DNA of 50,533 nucleotides from an uncultured Pelagibacteraceae bacterium (GCA_902529715.1 CABZXL010000001.1:65162-115694), one strand, 5' to 3'; numbered from the stretch's first letter, positions 28,543 to 41,893 are shown. The notes: generated from the letters alone by a model not told the origin. Made by a program: numbers and translations.

Positions 28543-29950
28543 TTTCCTTATTGTACAAAATTTTATTTTTTAAATTATCAATATTAGAATTTAATTCTTT
28601 ATCTTCCTGTCTTAACCTTTCAATTGTTTTAACCGAGTGAATAACTGTTGTATGATCTCTATTTGAAAATGCTCTACCAATTTCAGGCAAAGACTTTGAG
28701 GTAAGCAATTTTGCTAAATATATAGCTGTTTGCCTTGGCCTAACTAGATATCTAGATCTTCTTGCCGACAGCATTTCACTTTTACTAATTTTAAAGAACT
28801 GACAAACTATTGTTTGTATAGCATCTATTGTTACTTTATTTTCTGAAAGATTTAATAAATCTTTAAGAATTGCTTTAGTTTCTGCAAGTGTTGGCAATTT
28901 ATTATATATTCTTGAAAATGAAATAATTCTATTTAATGCTCCAACTAATTCTCTAATACTTGTTCGGATTTCTGAACTTATAAATTTTTGAATTTCTTCA
29001 GAAAGATTTAATGAAATTGATTGATTTAATTTTAGTTCATCTATTTTCGATTTAATAATCTTATATCTTAATTCATAGTCAGTATTTTGAATATCAACAA
29101 CTAAGCCTCCTGCAAATCTCGACTTTATTCTTTCTTGAATTCTAGATAGCTTATTTGGGGCTCTGTCAGCTGAAACTATTACCTGAGAACCTTTATCGAT
29201 TAGGGCATTAAAAGTATGAAAAAATTCTTCTTGCATTGCTTCTTTACCGTTCATAAATTGAATATCATCTATTAATAGTACGTCTGTGTTTCTAAAATAA
29301 TCTTTAAATTTAACCATTTCATTAGTTTTAATAGATTTTACAAAATGATACATAAATCTTTCTGCTGAGATAAACATAACTTTTTGTTTAGATTTAAGAT
29401 TTAAACCAATGGCATTTAAAAGGTGAGTTTTTCCCATGCCTACACCACCATACAAATATAAAGGGTTATAGTGAGAAACATCTTCTGAAACTTTTTTTGA
29501 TGCTTCGAATGCTAATTTATTACTTGGTCCAATAATAAAATTTTCAAATTTTTTATTTGGGTCAATTCTATTATATTGAAAAAATGAGTCTTTAATAAAA
29601 GAAATGTTCTTAGAATCTTTATTTTTATATTCACTGGTTTCATCTTGTATCTCAGATATTTCTTTTTTCCGTTCATTGATTGTAAATTCAATTCTACTAA
29701 TTTCTTTTTTATGTATTTTTACAATTTGCAAAATTTGATCTAAATATCTGGAAGCTATCCAATCTCTAATAAATCTTGTAGATACTGAAATTAATATATA
29801 GTTGCTAAATTCTTCAATAAAATCAATTTTTTTTAACCATGATTCATAAATATCATTTCCTAGTTTCTCTTTCATATCTAATTGAATTTTATTCCAATTT
29901 ATTTTTTTTAAGGAAAAGTTATCAGTATTTTTTGTTAAAATATTTTTCAT
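28532..29950 (-). CDS. dnaA: Chromosomal replication initiator DnaA
   Basis: GGVGMGKTHLLNAI Walker A, LLIDDIQF, C-terminal RDHTTVIHSVKTI; start placed at MKNIL (ORF track start is 29977). Confidence 0.96.
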   Translation of the reverse strand: MKNILTKNTDNFSLKKINWNKIQLDMKEKLGNDIYESWLKKIDFIEEFSNYILISVSTRFIRDWIASRYLDQILQIVKIHKKEISRIEFTINERKKEISEIQDETSEYKNKDSKNISFIKDSFFQYNRIDPNKKFENFIIGPSNKLAFEASKKVSEDVSHYNPLYLYGGVGMGKTHLLNAIGLNLKSKQKVMFISAERFMYHFVKSIKTNEMVKFKDYFRNTDVLLIDDIQFMNGKEAMQEEFFHTFNALIDKGSQVIVSADRAPNKLSRIQERIKSRFAGGLVVDIQNTDYELRYKIIKSKIDELKLNQSISLNLSEEIQKFISSEIRTSIRELVGALNRIISFSRIYNKLPTLAETKAILKDLLNLSENKVTIDAIQTIVCQFFKISKSEMLSARRSRYLVRPRQTAIYLAKLLTSKSLPEIGRAFSNRDHTTVIHSVKTIERLRQEDKELNSNIDNLKNKILYNKENEI

Positions 29951-30103
29951 GGAAGGAGTCCAATTAAAACCTATCAAGAATTAATGCAATAAATTTATTC
30001 TCTTTTTTGAAAAAAAATAAAATCTGCAATTGTAAAATTTGTAAGTGAATTTGATTAGCGGAAAAATTGTATATAATAAAAATTTTAATTTAATAAAAAT
30101 TTA

Positions 30104-30172
30104 TCTTAAAAATTTTAAGTCTAGATGTGGTGTTATAATTAAATATATTTTTACATTTAGTGTATGTAAAAA
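30104..30172. promoter_or_regulatory. Two perfect inverted repeats in the dnaA/rpsT intergenic region
   Basis: CTTAAAAATTTTAAG (30104-30118) and TTTTTACAT-TTAGTGT-ATGTAAAAA (30148-30172). Confidence 0.4.
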
Positions 30173-30267
30173 TTTTTTATATTAAGAGTTGTAAAATTCT
30201 CCAGGTTTAAAATTTCATTAGAATTAAATAAAAAACTTTTAAACTACTAGAAGTTGATTTGATTCAA

Positions 30268-30528
30268 TTATAAAGAGTTAATTTTTTTTGTTATCCTAGA
30301 AATATTTCTTGAGGCATTTTCCTTTTTAATTACCCCAGTTTTGGCAATTTTCATTAATTCAGAATTTAATTTTGGCAAAAAAGCTAAAGCTTCTTTTTTA
30401 TTTTTTTCTTCTAAAATACTATTCATTTTTTTGATTGCATTTCTAAATCTGCTTTTTCTAGATTTATTAACTGTTGTTTGTCTTGATATTCTTCTAATTC
30501 TTTTAATTGCTGATTTTGTGTTTGCCAT
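30268..30528 (-). CDS. rpsT: 30S ribosomal protein S20
   Basis: MANTKSAIKRIRRISRQT..; start trimmed from the ORF track's 30591 to MANT. Confidence 0.95.
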   Translation of the reverse strand: MANTKSAIKRIRRISRQTTVNKSRKSRFRNAIKKMNSILEEKNKKEALAFLPKLNSELMKIAKTGVIKKENASRNISRITKKINSL

Positions 30529-30578
30529 ACGCGCGATGGTATAGCTTGGTAAACAGAAAGGGTCAATAGCATAATTGT

Positions 30579-31442
30579 CTATTTTTGACATGATTTACAA
30601 AAAAAAGTTGATCTATTTGATATAAAAATCTTAGATATTTTACTTCTACAATTCCTTCTAGGGCAATTTTTTTTTTCTCTATCATAAACTTTGAATTCAT
30701 TTTGAAATGATCCAGAAACACCTTTTGTATTTTTAAAATCTCTTATTGATGAACCTCCATATTTAATTGCTAAATTTAATACTAGCTTTGAATATTTAGA
30801 TAGATTACGAATATTCTTATTATTTATTTTTTTAGCTAATTTAAGTGGATTTATCTTACAATGAAATAAAATTTCGTTTGAATAAATATTTCCAATCCCA
30901 GATACAAAATTTTGGTCTAATAAAAAATTTTTTATATTTTTATTTTTATTTTCTAATTTATTTTTTATATATTTATAATTAAATTGAGAAGAAATTGCCT
31001 CAGGACCTTTTTTTTCAAAATATTTATTTAGTTCATATTTATTTTTAAATACTTTAAAAAAACCAAATCGTCTTGGATCATTATAAACAATCATAAAATT
31101 AGAAAACTTAATTTTAATATGATTGTGTTTTTTTGGTAAAGTTTTAGAATGATAAAAACTTAAATTAGTTATTTTTTTTTGTTTTTTATTATTTATTAAA
31201 TGCAATGTTCCTGACATTCCAAGGTGAATTAAACAAAAGCTAGAATTATCTAATGATAAAATTATATATTTTGAAAATCTTAAAATATCAATTACTACCC
31301 TCCCTTCTAAAATATTCTCAAAATTCTGTGGAACTTTAAACCTTAAATTTCTATTTTTAATAATAATTTTTTTAATTTTTTTATAGTTAATCCTATTTTT
31401 CAGCGACCGTTTTACTATTTCTACTTCTGGCAATTCTGGCAT
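30579..31442 (-). CDS. mutM: Formamidopyrimidine-DNA glycosylase
   Basis: 287 aa, MPELPEVE start, GGSSIRD, C-terminal zinc finger CPRRNCRSKI..FFCKSCQK. Confidence 0.97.
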   Translation of the reverse strand: MPELPEVEIVKRSLKNRINYKKIKKIIIKNRNLRFKVPQNFENILEGRVVIDILRFSKYIILSLDNSSFCLIHLGMSGTLHLINNKKQKKITNLSFYHSKTLPKKHNHIKIKFSNFMIVYNDPRRFGFFKVFKNKYELNKYFEKKGPEAISSQFNYKYIKNKLENKNKNIKNFLLDQNFVSGIGNIYSNEILFHCKINPLKLAKKINNKNIRNLSKYSKLVLNLAIKYGGSSIRDFKNTKGVSGSFQNEFKVYDREKKNCPRRNCRSKISKIFISNRSTFFCKSCQK

Positions 31443-31479
31443 TAAAGATTATATTAATATTTTAAATAAATATTAAACT

Positions 31480-32184
31480 ATGAATCAAGTTCTCCAACAA
31501 AAAAAAGGTCTAATCAAAGATGTTTTTAATAAGGTCTCTAAAAAATACGACATAATGAACGATCTAATGTCTTTGGGAATTCATAGAATTTGGAAAAAAA
31601 ACTTAATTCAAATGATGAATCCTTCTAAAAAGAAAAAACTAATAGATGTAGCATGTGGCACAGGGGATATTACAAAACTATATATTGAAGCTACAAAAAA
31701 TCATGCTTCGGTATTATGCGTGGATTCAAACTCAAATATGATTGATGAGTGCAAGAAAAATTTAAGGCAATATAAAAATATTAATTGGAAAGTCTGCAAT
31801 GCTGAAAAATTAAATATTGAAGATAATAGTTTTGATTTTTACACAATAAGCTTTGGTCTTAGAAATACCAAGGATATAAATAAAACTCTAAAAGAAGCCT
31901 ATAGAGTTTTAAAAAAAGGTGGAAGGTTCTTATGCTTAGAATTCTCTAAAATAGAAAATGATAATCTAGAATTTTTTTATAAAAAATACTCTAAGTTAAT
32001 ACCAAAAATTGGTGAAATAGTTGTGGGAGAAAAAAAACCATACGAATATTTAGTAAAGAGTATTGAAAATTTTATTAGTCAAGAACAGCTTATTGAAAAA
32101 ATGAATAAAAACAATTTCAAGAATTGTAAATATAGAAATTTAAGTGGTGGAATAGTTGCAATTCACTCTGGTTGGAAAATTTAA
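31480..32184 (+). CDS. ubiE: Ubiquinone/menaquinone methyltransferase
   Basis: 234 aa, YDIMNDLMSLGIHRIWK, DVACGTGDIT, FGLRNTKD. Confidence 0.97.
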   Translation: MNQVLQQKKGLIKDVFNKVSKKYDIMNDLMSLGIHRIWKKNLIQMMNPSKKKKLIDVACGTGDITKLYIEATKNHASVLCVDSNSNMIDECKKNLRQYKNINWKVCNAEKLNIEDNSFDFYTISFGLRNTKDINKTLKEAYRVLKKGGRFLCLEFSKIENDNLEFFYKKYSKLIPKIGEIVVGEKKPYEYLVKSIENFISQEQLIEKMNKNNFKNCKYRNLSGGIVAIHSGWKI

Positions 32185-33752
32185 TGATAAAAAAACTATT
32201 TATCTTATTTAGAATTGCAAGAAAATTGGCTTTGTCAGATGCACTAAAAGTTATTTCTAAATTTCATCAACCCCCACTAATAATTAAAATTTTTTTAAAT
32301 TTATTTTCAATTTCTTTTTCTAAAAGCAATGATCAATCAAATAAATTAACTGATGAAGAAAAATTATGTACATCTATACAGGAAATGGGGACAACATTTA
32401 TAAAATTAGGTCAATTTTTATCTACAAGGCCTGATATTATTGGAGAAGAATTATCTTCACAACTTGAAAAGCTACAAGATCGTTTACCTCCATTTTCAAC
32501 TCAAGAGGCTAAGGAAATAGTTAAAAAAAATTTAGGAAACGAAATGTTTGGTTCAATAATCAACTTTGATGAACCTATTGCAGCAGCATCTATAGCTCAA
32601 GTTCATAAAGCTAAAATAAATGATGATGGAGTTATAAAAGATGTAGCTATTAAAATTTTAAGACCAAATATAAAAAAAACTTTTAATGATGAAATCGATG
32701 CTTTGATGTTGTTAGCATTTTTTATTGAAAGTTCAATTTCTAAAACAAAAAGATTAAAACTTGTGGAAGTAGTTTTTTTACTAAAAGAAATTACTAACCA
32801 TGAAATGGACTTGAGATTTGAAGCAGCTGCAGCAAATGAATTTTCTGAAAATACTAAAAATGATGCAGGTTTTTATGTTCCTAAAATTTATTGGAACTTT
32901 ACAAGTGAAGAAGTTCTAACTTTAGATTGGGTTGAAGGAGTTTCAATAAGAGAAAAGGAAATTTTGGAATTAAAAAAAATAAATATAGAAAATCTTTCAA
33001 AAGATATAATTCAACATTTTTTAAGACATGCTGTGAGAGATGGTTTTTTTCATGCAGATATGCATCAAGGAAACCTATTTATAGATGACAATGGGCAAAT
33101 AATACCTATTGATTTTGGAATTATGGGAAGAATGGATAAATTAAATAGACGTCATTTAGCAGAAATACTTTATGGATTTGTCCAGAGGGATTACAAAAAA
33201 GTTGCAGAAGTACATATTATGGCTGGATTAGTTCCTAACAGTGTTCAAGTTGATGAATTAGCTCAAGCTTTGAGATCAATAGGAGAACCTATTTTTGGAC
33301 AATCGGTTAAGGATATTTCGGGTGGTAAATTACTAAAACAACTGTTTGATGTTACTGAAAAATTTAATATGCAAACTCAGCCCCAGTTATTACTTTTACA
33401 AAAAACAATGGTTGTTGTTGAAGGTGTGGCTAGAAAGTTAAACCCAAATACAAATATCTGGGAAACATCAAAACCAGTTTTAGAAAAATGGCTTAAAGAA
33501 AGTAAAGATCCGATTAATAATTTTACTGAAGCTTTGAACAATTCAGCTGAAGTATTAAAAAAACTTCCTGAACTTCCAAAAATAATGGATAAAGCAAACC
33601 AAGCTTTATCATTTATGGCTAGTGGAAAAATACCTCAGGAATCTAATTCTTATTCAGCATTAAATGAAAAAAAATCAGAAATGAAATCGTTTAGAAATCA
33701 AAGTATTATTGGATTATTATTGCTTGTATTTCTCGGAGTCATAGTATTTTAA
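32184..33752 (+). CDS. ubiB: Ubiquinone biosynthesis kinase-like protein
   Basis: ABC1/UbiB family: MGTTFIKLGQFLSTRPDIIG, AAASIAQVHKA, FFHADMHQGNLFI; start set at 32184, overlapping the ubiE stop. Confidence 0.95.
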   Translation: MIKKLFILFRIARKLALSDALKVISKFHQPPLIIKIFLNLFSISFSKSNDQSNKLTDEEKLCTSIQEMGTTFIKLGQFLSTRPDIIGEELSSQLEKLQDRLPPFSTQEAKEIVKKNLGNEMFGSIINFDEPIAAASIAQVHKAKINDDGVIKDVAIKILRPNIKKTFNDEIDALMLLAFFIESSISKTKRLKLVEVVFLLKEITNHEMDLRFEAAAANEFSENTKNDAGFYVPKIYWNFTSEEVLTLDWVEGVSIREKEILELKKINIENLSKDIIQHFLRHAVRDGFFHADMHQGNLFIDDNGQIIPIDFGIMGRMDKLNRRHLAEILYGFVQRDYKKVAEVHIMAGLVPNSVQVDELAQALRSIGEPIFGQSVKDISGGKLLKQLFDVTEKFNMQTQPQLLLLQKTMVVVEGVARKLNPNTNIWETSKPVLEKWLKESKDPINNFTEALNNSAEVLKKLPELPKIMDKANQALSFMASGKIPQESNSYSALNEKKSEMKSFRNQSIIGLLLLVFLGVIVF

Positions 33753-33759
33753 TCTGCCA

Positions 33760-34959
33760 ATGACAAATTTAAATCGAAAAAAAATCCTGTTAATTATATG
33801 TGGCGGTATTGCAGCTTATAAAAGTTTGGAGGTTATTAGACTTTTAAAAAAGAATGGTTCAAATGTAAAAACGATTCTTACTAATAATGCAAAAAATTTT
33901 ATTACTCCACTTTCGGTAGCATCATTATCTAAAGAAAAAGTTTATATGGATTTATTTAATTCAGATAATGAATCCGAAATGGACCATATTTCATTGTCAA
34001 GATGGGCAGACTTAATTTTAATAGCTCCAGCAACCGCAAATACAATTTCTAAAATTAGTTTTGGATTATCAGATGATTTAGCCTCTACAGTCGTTTTTGC
34101 CTCTGATAAAAAAATATTTATTGCTCCTGCAATGAATGTAAGGATGTGGGAAAATCAATCAAACAAAAAGAATTTAAAAAAATTAATTGATTTTGGACAT
34201 GAAATAATTGGACCTGAAATTGGTGAAATGGCATGTGGAGAATATGGCATGGGAAAAATGTCTGAACCAGAGACAATTATAAATTGTATAAATAACTATT
34301 TCAAAAAATTAGAAAATAATAAAAAGTTTAGGGCACTTGTAACCGCTGGACCAACTCACGAATATATTGATCCTGTAAGATTTATATCAAACAAATCTAG
34401 TGGTAAGCAAGGTTATGAAATTGCAAAATCTTTAAGTGAAAATGGTTTTGATACCACTTTAATATCAGGACCAGTAAATTTAAATTCGATTAAAGGTGTA
34501 AATTTAATAAAAGTTAGAACTGCTGATGAAATGTTGCAAGCAACTTTAAATAATCTGCCGACAGATGTTGCAATTTTCTCTGCAGCTGTTGGTGATTTTA
34601 AAGTAAAAAATAAGAAAAAAGAGAAAATTAAAAAAGATAAAATTTCTGAACTTTCTTTAGAAAAAAATGCTGATATCTTAAAACATATTTCAAATCACAA
34701 TTCACTTAGGCCAAAATTAGTAGTTGGTTTTTCAGCTGAAACAAATTCTCTTAAAAATAATTCTTTAAAAAAATTATCTGAAAAAAATTGTGATTGGATA
34801 ATTGGTAATAACATCTCTGAAAATGATATAGGCTTTGAGTCGGATTTCAATAAAGTTTCTATATTCTATAAAAATAATTCTGAAGAAAGTCTTCCAAAAA
34901 TGAAAAAATCAAGTCTTGCGAATGAAATTGTTAATAGAATAATTTCTCATTTGAATTAA
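33760..34959 (+). CDS. coaBC: Phosphopantothenoylcysteine decarboxylase/synthetase
   Basis: 399 aa, ICGGIAAYKSLEVIR, APAMNVRMW, ACGEYGMGKM, TAGPTHEYIDPVRFISNKSSGKQG. Confidence 0.97.
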   Translation: MTNLNRKKILLIICGGIAAYKSLEVIRLLKKNGSNVKTILTNNAKNFITPLSVASLSKEKVYMDLFNSDNESEMDHISLSRWADLILIAPATANTISKISFGLSDDLASTVVFASDKKIFIAPAMNVRMWENQSNKKNLKKLIDFGHEIIGPEIGEMACGEYGMGKMSEPETIINCINNYFKKLENNKKFRALVTAGPTHEYIDPVRFISNKSSGKQGYEIAKSLSENGFDTTLISGPVNLNSIKGVNLIKVRTADEMLQATLNNLPTDVAIFSAAVGDFKVKNKKKEKIKKDKISELSLEKNADILKHISNHNSLRPKLVVGFSAETNSLKNNSLKKLSEKNCDWIIGNNISENDIGFESDFNKVSIFYKNNSEESLPKMKKSSLANEIVNRIISHLN

Positions 34960-35396
34960 TGGTTAAAGTTTTAGTTAAAAGACTTAATTCTAAAGTTAAG
35001 TTACCTGAGTATAAAACCAGTGGATCTTCAGGTATGGATTTGATGGCGGCTATTGAAAGTCCAATAAAAATTGCACCTTCTACTCTAGAATTAATTCCAA
35101 CAGGCTTGTCTATTGCAATACCAGAAGATTTAGAAATACAAATAAGACCTAGATCAGGACTTGCTGCAAAATCTAATATAGGTGTATTAAATTCACCAGG
35201 AACTATTGATAGCGATTATAGAGGTGAATTAAAAATAATATTATTTAATCATGGAAATCAAGATTTTATTGTAAATAACAATGATAGGATAGCTCAAATG
35301 GTATTAACTCCAATCCTAAAAATGGAGCTTGAAGAAGTAGATCAGTTGCCTGAATCTATAAGAGGATCGGGTGGCTTTGGATCGACTGGTAAATGA
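34959..35396 (+). CDS. dut: dUTPase
   Basis: 145 aa, SSGMDLMAA, RPRSGLAAK, GTIDSDYRGE, RGSGGFGSTGK. Confidence 0.98.
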   Translation: MVKVLVKRLNSKVKLPEYKTSGSSGMDLMAAIESPIKIAPSTLELIPTGLSIAIPEDLEIQIRPRSGLAAKSNIGVLNSPGTIDSDYRGELKIILFNHGNQDFIVNNNDRIAQMVLTPILKMELEEVDQLPESIRGSGGFGSTGK

Positions 35397-36151
35397 AAAA
35401 TATTCTTAATAAAAAATTAATAGAGAGGTATTCTAGACAAATAGTTTTAAAAGATGTTGGACCAACAGGACAAAAAAAAATAATAAAATCAAAAGTTTTA
35501 GTAGTTGGGGCAGGAGGATTGGGTTGCCCTGTAATTGATTATTTAAGCAGGGCAGGTGTTGGCAATATTGGGGTTGCCGATAATGATAAAGTAAACATTT
35601 CTAATATTCATAGGCAATCATTATATAGCTGTAAAGATATAGGAAAGTATAAAGTTAATGTTGTAAAACAAAAAATTAAACTGATTAACCCTAAAGTCAA
35701 AATAGATACTTTTAAAGTAAGAATTGAAAAAAAAAATATTGAAAAAATATTTAAAGATTATGATTTTATTGTTGATGGATCTGACAATTTTAAAACTAAA
35801 TTTTTACTGAATAAATACTGCTTAAATCATAAAAAAATTTTGATCGTAGGTGCAATCAGTAAAATGGATGGACACATTTTTACTTTTGATTTTAAAAATA
35901 AAAATGACCCGTGTCTAAAGTGCTTTTATCAATCAGATCCTTCTGATGAAGTATTAAACTGTGAATTTGAAGGTATACTGGGGCCAATAGCTGGAATAGT
36001 TGGCAGTATTCAAGCAATAGAAATTTTAAAGAAAATTTTGAATTTGAGTAAAGAATCAAATAAAAAAATCTTAATTTTGGATTTACTTAATTTAAATTTT
36101 AGAAAAGCAGAGTTTAATAAAAAGAAAAATTGTGTATGCAAAAATTTTTAA
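35393..36151 (+). CDS. ThiF/MoeB-family adenylyltransferase
   Basis: 252 aa, RYSRQIVLKDVGPTGQKKI, GAGGLGCPVIDYLSRAGVG, CLKCFY. Confidence 0.92.
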   Translation: MKNILNKKLIERYSRQIVLKDVGPTGQKKIIKSKVLVVGAGGLGCPVIDYLSRAGVGNIGVADNDKVNISNIHRQSLYSCKDIGKYKVNVVKQKIKLINPKVKIDTFKVRIEKKNIEKIFKDYDFIVDGSDNFKTKFLLNKYCLNHKKILIVGAISKMDGHIFTFDFKNKNDPCLKCFYQSDPSDEVLNCEFEGILGPIAGIVGSIQAIEILKKILNLSKESNKKILILDLLNLNFRKAEFNKKKNCVCKNF

Positions 36152-36579
36152 TAATATTTTTTTTTTTATTAATCAATCCTTCTCTCGTCGTAGCTGAGGA
36201 AACCAATTATTTTGTTTCTTTAAAAAAAAATAAAGTATATGTGAGATATGGCCCAGGAAAAAATTATCCTATCAAATATATTTATAATAAAAAATTCTTA
36301 CCAATTAAAGTGATTGATAAAAAAGATAATTTTAGAAGAATAATAGATCATAAAAAAAATAGTGGTTGGATACATCAAATTATGCTTAGAAAATTAAATT
36401 CGTTGATCGTTCTTGAAGAAAAAATTGTTTTCAAAAAAAATAGTAAATTTTCAAAGCCATTGGTAAAATTAGAAAAGGGCAGATTAGTAATTATAAAAAA
36501 ATGTCTGCCTAATTGGTGCAGAATTGAAACAGAAAATTATTTAGGCTGGATAGAAACAAAAAATGTATGGGGAATTTAA
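36130..36579 (+). CDS. Exported SH3-domain protein
   Basis: 149 aa, signal peptide, two SH3-like repeats (YVRYGPGKNYPIKYIYNKKFLPIKVIDK..SGWIHQIML; WCRIETENYLGWIE); true ATG may be 36136. Confidence 0.8.
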   Translation: MCMQKFLIIFFFLLINPSLVVAEETNYFVSLKKNKVYVRYGPGKNYPIKYIYNKKFLPIKVIDKKDNFRRIIDHKKNSGWIHQIMLRKLNSLIVLEEKIVFKKNSKFSKPLVKLEKGRLVIIKKCLPNWCRIETENYLGWIETKNVWGI

Positions 36580-36585
36580 TTAAAA

Positions 36586-38825
<2,240 letters not shown>

Positions 38826-38889
38826 GTAGTGTCAATATAGCAGAATTGTCCCACTCTAATTTTTTTAAATGATTTTAAAATGTTTGAGA

Positions 38890-39306
38890 CTAGTTATTAT
38901 TTTCAATTTTAACTAATACTTCTATTGATTTAATTTTCTTACCTGGTAAATTTTTTTTAATCTTTATATTATCAACATCTTCGTTATTTAAATCTATGAG
39001 CTCATTAGTATTTACATCAAGAAAATGATGGTGACTTGAAGTATTTGTATCAAAATAACTCTTATCACTGTTCACTGATATTTCTTTTAAATAGCCTTTT
39101 TTTTTAAAAGAATGAACTGTGTTATATATCGTCGCCAAAGATATTTTTTTATATGTTTTATTTTTTAACATTTTGGAAATATCATTAATCGTAAAATGAA
39201 AAGTTTTTTTTCTATTAAACAATAATTTACAAATTTCCAATCTTTGCTTAGTAGGTCTCAACCCCGATGACCTTAGTTTTTCAATAAATATGCTATTATT
39301 ATCCAT
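38890..39306 (-). CDS. irr: Fur-family regulator, Irr-like
   Basis: LRSSGLRPTKQRLEICKLLF, SLATIYNTVHSFKKKGYLKE, YFDTNTSSHHHFLDVNTNELIDL; adjacent to fabA-fabB-fabI; start set at MDNNS (ORF track start is 39327). Confidence 0.85.
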   Translation of the reverse strand: MDNNSIFIEKLRSSGLRPTKQRLEICKLLFNRKKTFHFTINDISKMLKNKTYKKISLATIYNTVHSFKKKGYLKEISVNSDKSYFDTNTSSHHHFLDVNTNELIDLNNEDVDNIKIKKNLPGKKIKSIEVLVKIENNN

Positions 39307-39384
39307 TTTTTGACAAATATATAACAAACCAAAAAAATTTGTATATTGTAATTTTAATAAATAAAGTATTAAAGATCTATATTT

Positions 39385-39888
39385 ATGGAAAAAAAATCAT
39401 CATATAGCTATGAGGAATTAATTAATTGTGGAAATGGTGAGCTTTTTGGTCCAGGAAATGCCAAATTACCACTTCCTCCAATGCTTATGTTTGATAGAAT
39501 AATAGAAGTTAAAGAAGATAATGGTGCTTTCAAAAAAGGCTCTATTACTGCTGAGCTAGATATTAAAGATGACCTTTGGTTTTTCAATTGTCATTTTAAA
39601 GAAGATCCGGTTATGCCTGGATGTCTTGGTTTAGATGCAATGTGGCAGCTGGTAGGTTTTTATCTAGGATGGCTTGGTAATCCTGGCAAGGGAAGAGCCT
39701 TGGGAGTTGGCACTGTAAAATTTACTGGTGAAGTTTTAAAAAGTGTAAAAAAAGCAAAATATATAATTGATATGAAAAAAATTATGTCTCCAAATGGAAC
39801 AACAGTTGGTTTGGCAAATGGAGTTTTATTAGCAGATGAAAAAAAAATTTACTCAGCAGAAAACTTAAAAGTAGGATTGTTTAAATAA
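39385..39888 (+). CDS. fabA: 3-hydroxydecanoyl-ACP dehydratase/isomerase
   Basis: 167 aa, [35 protein letters not shown]. Confidence 0.97.
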   Translation: MEKKSSYSYEELINCGNGELFGPGNAKLPLPPMLMFDRIIEVKEDNGAFKKGSITAELDIKDDLWFFNCHFKEDPVMPGCLGLDAMWQLVGFYLGWLGNPGKGRALGVGTVKFTGEVLKSVKKAKYIIDMKKIMSPNGTTVGLANGVLLADEKKIYSAENLKVGLFK

Positions 39889-41099
39889 TGAAAAGAGTAG
39901 TAGTTACCGGTATTGGAATTGTATCTTGTTTAGGTAATAATCAAGAAGAAGTTTATCAATCTTTGTTAAATTCAAAATCTGGAATTACATTTTCTGAAGA
40001 ATATAAAGAATATAACTTAAAAAGTAATGTTCACGGTAAACCAAATATTAAACTTGAAGACCATGTTGATAGAAAATTTATAAGATTTATGGGGCCTGGC
40101 TCAGCGTACAATTATATTTCTATGACTGAAGCAGTTAAAGACTCTGGGCTAGAAGAAAAAGACGTAAGTAATGTTTTAACTGGAATGATTATGGGATCTG
40201 GTGGACCATCAATTGAAAATGTTATTCTAGCAGCTGATAAAACTAGAGAAAAAAATCCAAAAAAAATGGGACCATTTGTTGTTCCAAGAACTATGTCTAG
40301 CACTGCTTCTGCTACTTTGGCAGTACCATTTAAAATTAAAGGAGTTAATTATACAATTAGTTCAGCATGTGCAACCAGTGGTCATTGTATTGGGAATGCA
40401 ATGGAACTAATACAACTTGGAAAGCAAAAAATCGTATTTGCAGGTGGAAGTGATGAAGTTCATTTTGCAATGACAGCAATGTTTGATGCTATGACTGCTC
40501 TTTCTTCAAAATATAATGATACTCCTGATAAAGCATCTAGACCATATGATAAAACTAGGGATGGATTTGTAATATCAGGTGGAGGTGGAGTTTTAGTTTT
40601 AGAAGAGTACGAACATGCAAAAGCAAGAGGTGCAAAAATTTATGCTGAATTAACTGGCTATGGAGCAACTTCTGATGGATATGATATGGTAGCTCCATCT
40701 GGAGAAGGGGCCGTAAGATGTATGCAAATGGCTTTAAATACAAGTAAAAACAAAATTGATTATATAAATACACACGGAACTTCGACACCAGTTGGTGATA
40801 TAACTGAATTAAAAGCTGTGGGAGAAGTCTTTAAAGAAAATATTCCTAAAATAAGTTCTACAAAGTCTCTTTCAGGTCACTCGTTAGGCGCTACTTCAGT
40901 GCATGAGGCTGTTTATAGTTTAATTATGATGAAAAATAACTTTATTTCAGCTTCTATAAACATAACTGATATGGATGATGAGGCAAAAAAATATCCCATA
41001 GTTACAAAAGTTGAAAAAGATGTAATTTTAAATTCTATTATGTCTAATAGTTTTGGATTTGGAGGAACTAACGCAACTTTAGTTTTTGAAAAGGTATAA
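39888..41099 (+). CDS. fabB: 3-oxoacyl-ACP synthase I
   Basis: 403 aa ketosynthase, [35 protein letters not shown]; overlaps fabA by 1 nt. Confidence 0.96.
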   Translation: MKRVVVTGIGIVSCLGNNQEEVYQSLLNSKSGITFSEEYKEYNLKSNVHGKPNIKLEDHVDRKFIRFMGPGSAYNYISMTEAVKDSGLEEKDVSNVLTGMIMGSGGPSIENVILAADKTREKNPKKMGPFVVPRTMSSTASATLAVPFKIKGVNYTISSACATSGHCIGNAMELIQLGKQKIVFAGGSDEVHFAMTAMFDAMTALSSKYNDTPDKASRPYDKTRDGFVISGGGGVLVLEEYEHAKARGAKIYAELTGYGATSDGYDMVAPSGEGAVRCMQMALNTSKNKIDYINTHGTSTPVGDITELKAVGEVFKENIPKISSTKSLSGHSLGATSVHEAVYSLIMMKNNFISASINITDMDDEAKKYPIVTKVEKDVILNSIMSNSFGFGGTNATLVFEKV

Positions 41100-41102
41100 T
41101 TT

Positions 41103-41888
41103 ATGAGTTTAATGAAAGGTAAAAAAGGGCTAATAATGGGTGTCGCCAATGAGAGATCTATTGCTTGGGGTATTTCTCAAAAATTAGCTGAATCTGGAGC
41201 TGAATTAGCATTTACTTATCTAGGAGATGCCTTAAAAAAAAGAGTAGTTCCTTTAGCGGAAAAATTAAATTCAAATTTAACATTTAGTTGTGATGTAGAA
41301 AGTAAAGAAGAAGTAATTAAACTTTTTGAAGACATAAAATCAAAATGGGGCCAAATTGACTTTGTTGTTCATGCGGTTGCATTTTCTGATAAATCAGAAT
41401 TATCAGGAGAATATTTAAATACAACAAGAGAAAATTTTTTAAGAAGTATGTTAATTTCATGTTTTTCATTTACTGAAGTTGCAAAAGAAGCTTCCAAAAT
41501 AATGAACAAGGGTGCGAGCATGCTTACATTAACTTACGAGTCTAATAAAGCTATCCCAAACTATAATGTAATGGGTGTTTGTAAATCAGCACTTGAGGCA
41601 AGTGTAAAATACTTAGCTAGAGATTTGGGTTCAAAAGGAATTAGAGTAAACGCAATAAGCGCTGGGCCAATTAAAACTTTAGCAGCATCAGCAATTGGTG
41701 ATGCAAAATTTCTGTATAAATGGAACGAGGATCATTCTTTTTTAAAAAGAAATGTAGATATTCACGATGTTGGTAATTCAGCTTTATATTTATTAAGTGA
41801 TCTTGGGGGTGGAGTTACTGGTGAAATTCACTATGTAGATGCCGGATACAACAAAGTAGGAATGCCAGACCCAAAAAATATTAGTTAA
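41103..41888 (+). CDS. fabI: Enoyl-ACP reductase
   Basis: 261 aa SDR, MGVANERSIAWGIS, AISAGPIKTLAASAIGD. Confidence 0.97.
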   Translation: MSLMKGKKGLIMGVANERSIAWGISQKLAESGAELAFTYLGDALKKRVVPLAEKLNSNLTFSCDVESKEEVIKLFEDIKSKWGQIDFVVHAVAFSDKSELSGEYLNTTRENFLRSMLISCFSFTEVAKEASKIMNKGASMLTLTYESNKAIPNYNVMGVCKSALEASVKYLARDLGSKGIRVNAISAGPIKTLAASAIGDAKFLYKWNEDHSFLKRNVDIHDVGNSALYLLSDLGGGVTGEIHYVDAGYNKVGMPDPKNIS

Positions 41889-41893
41889 ATATT

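Noticed and set aside
29951-30267. dnaA/rpsT intergenic region as oriC
   Set aside because: No convincing TTATNCACA DnaA boxes seen on either strand, and alphaproteobacterial origins are often not at dnaA; would need genome-wide GC skew.
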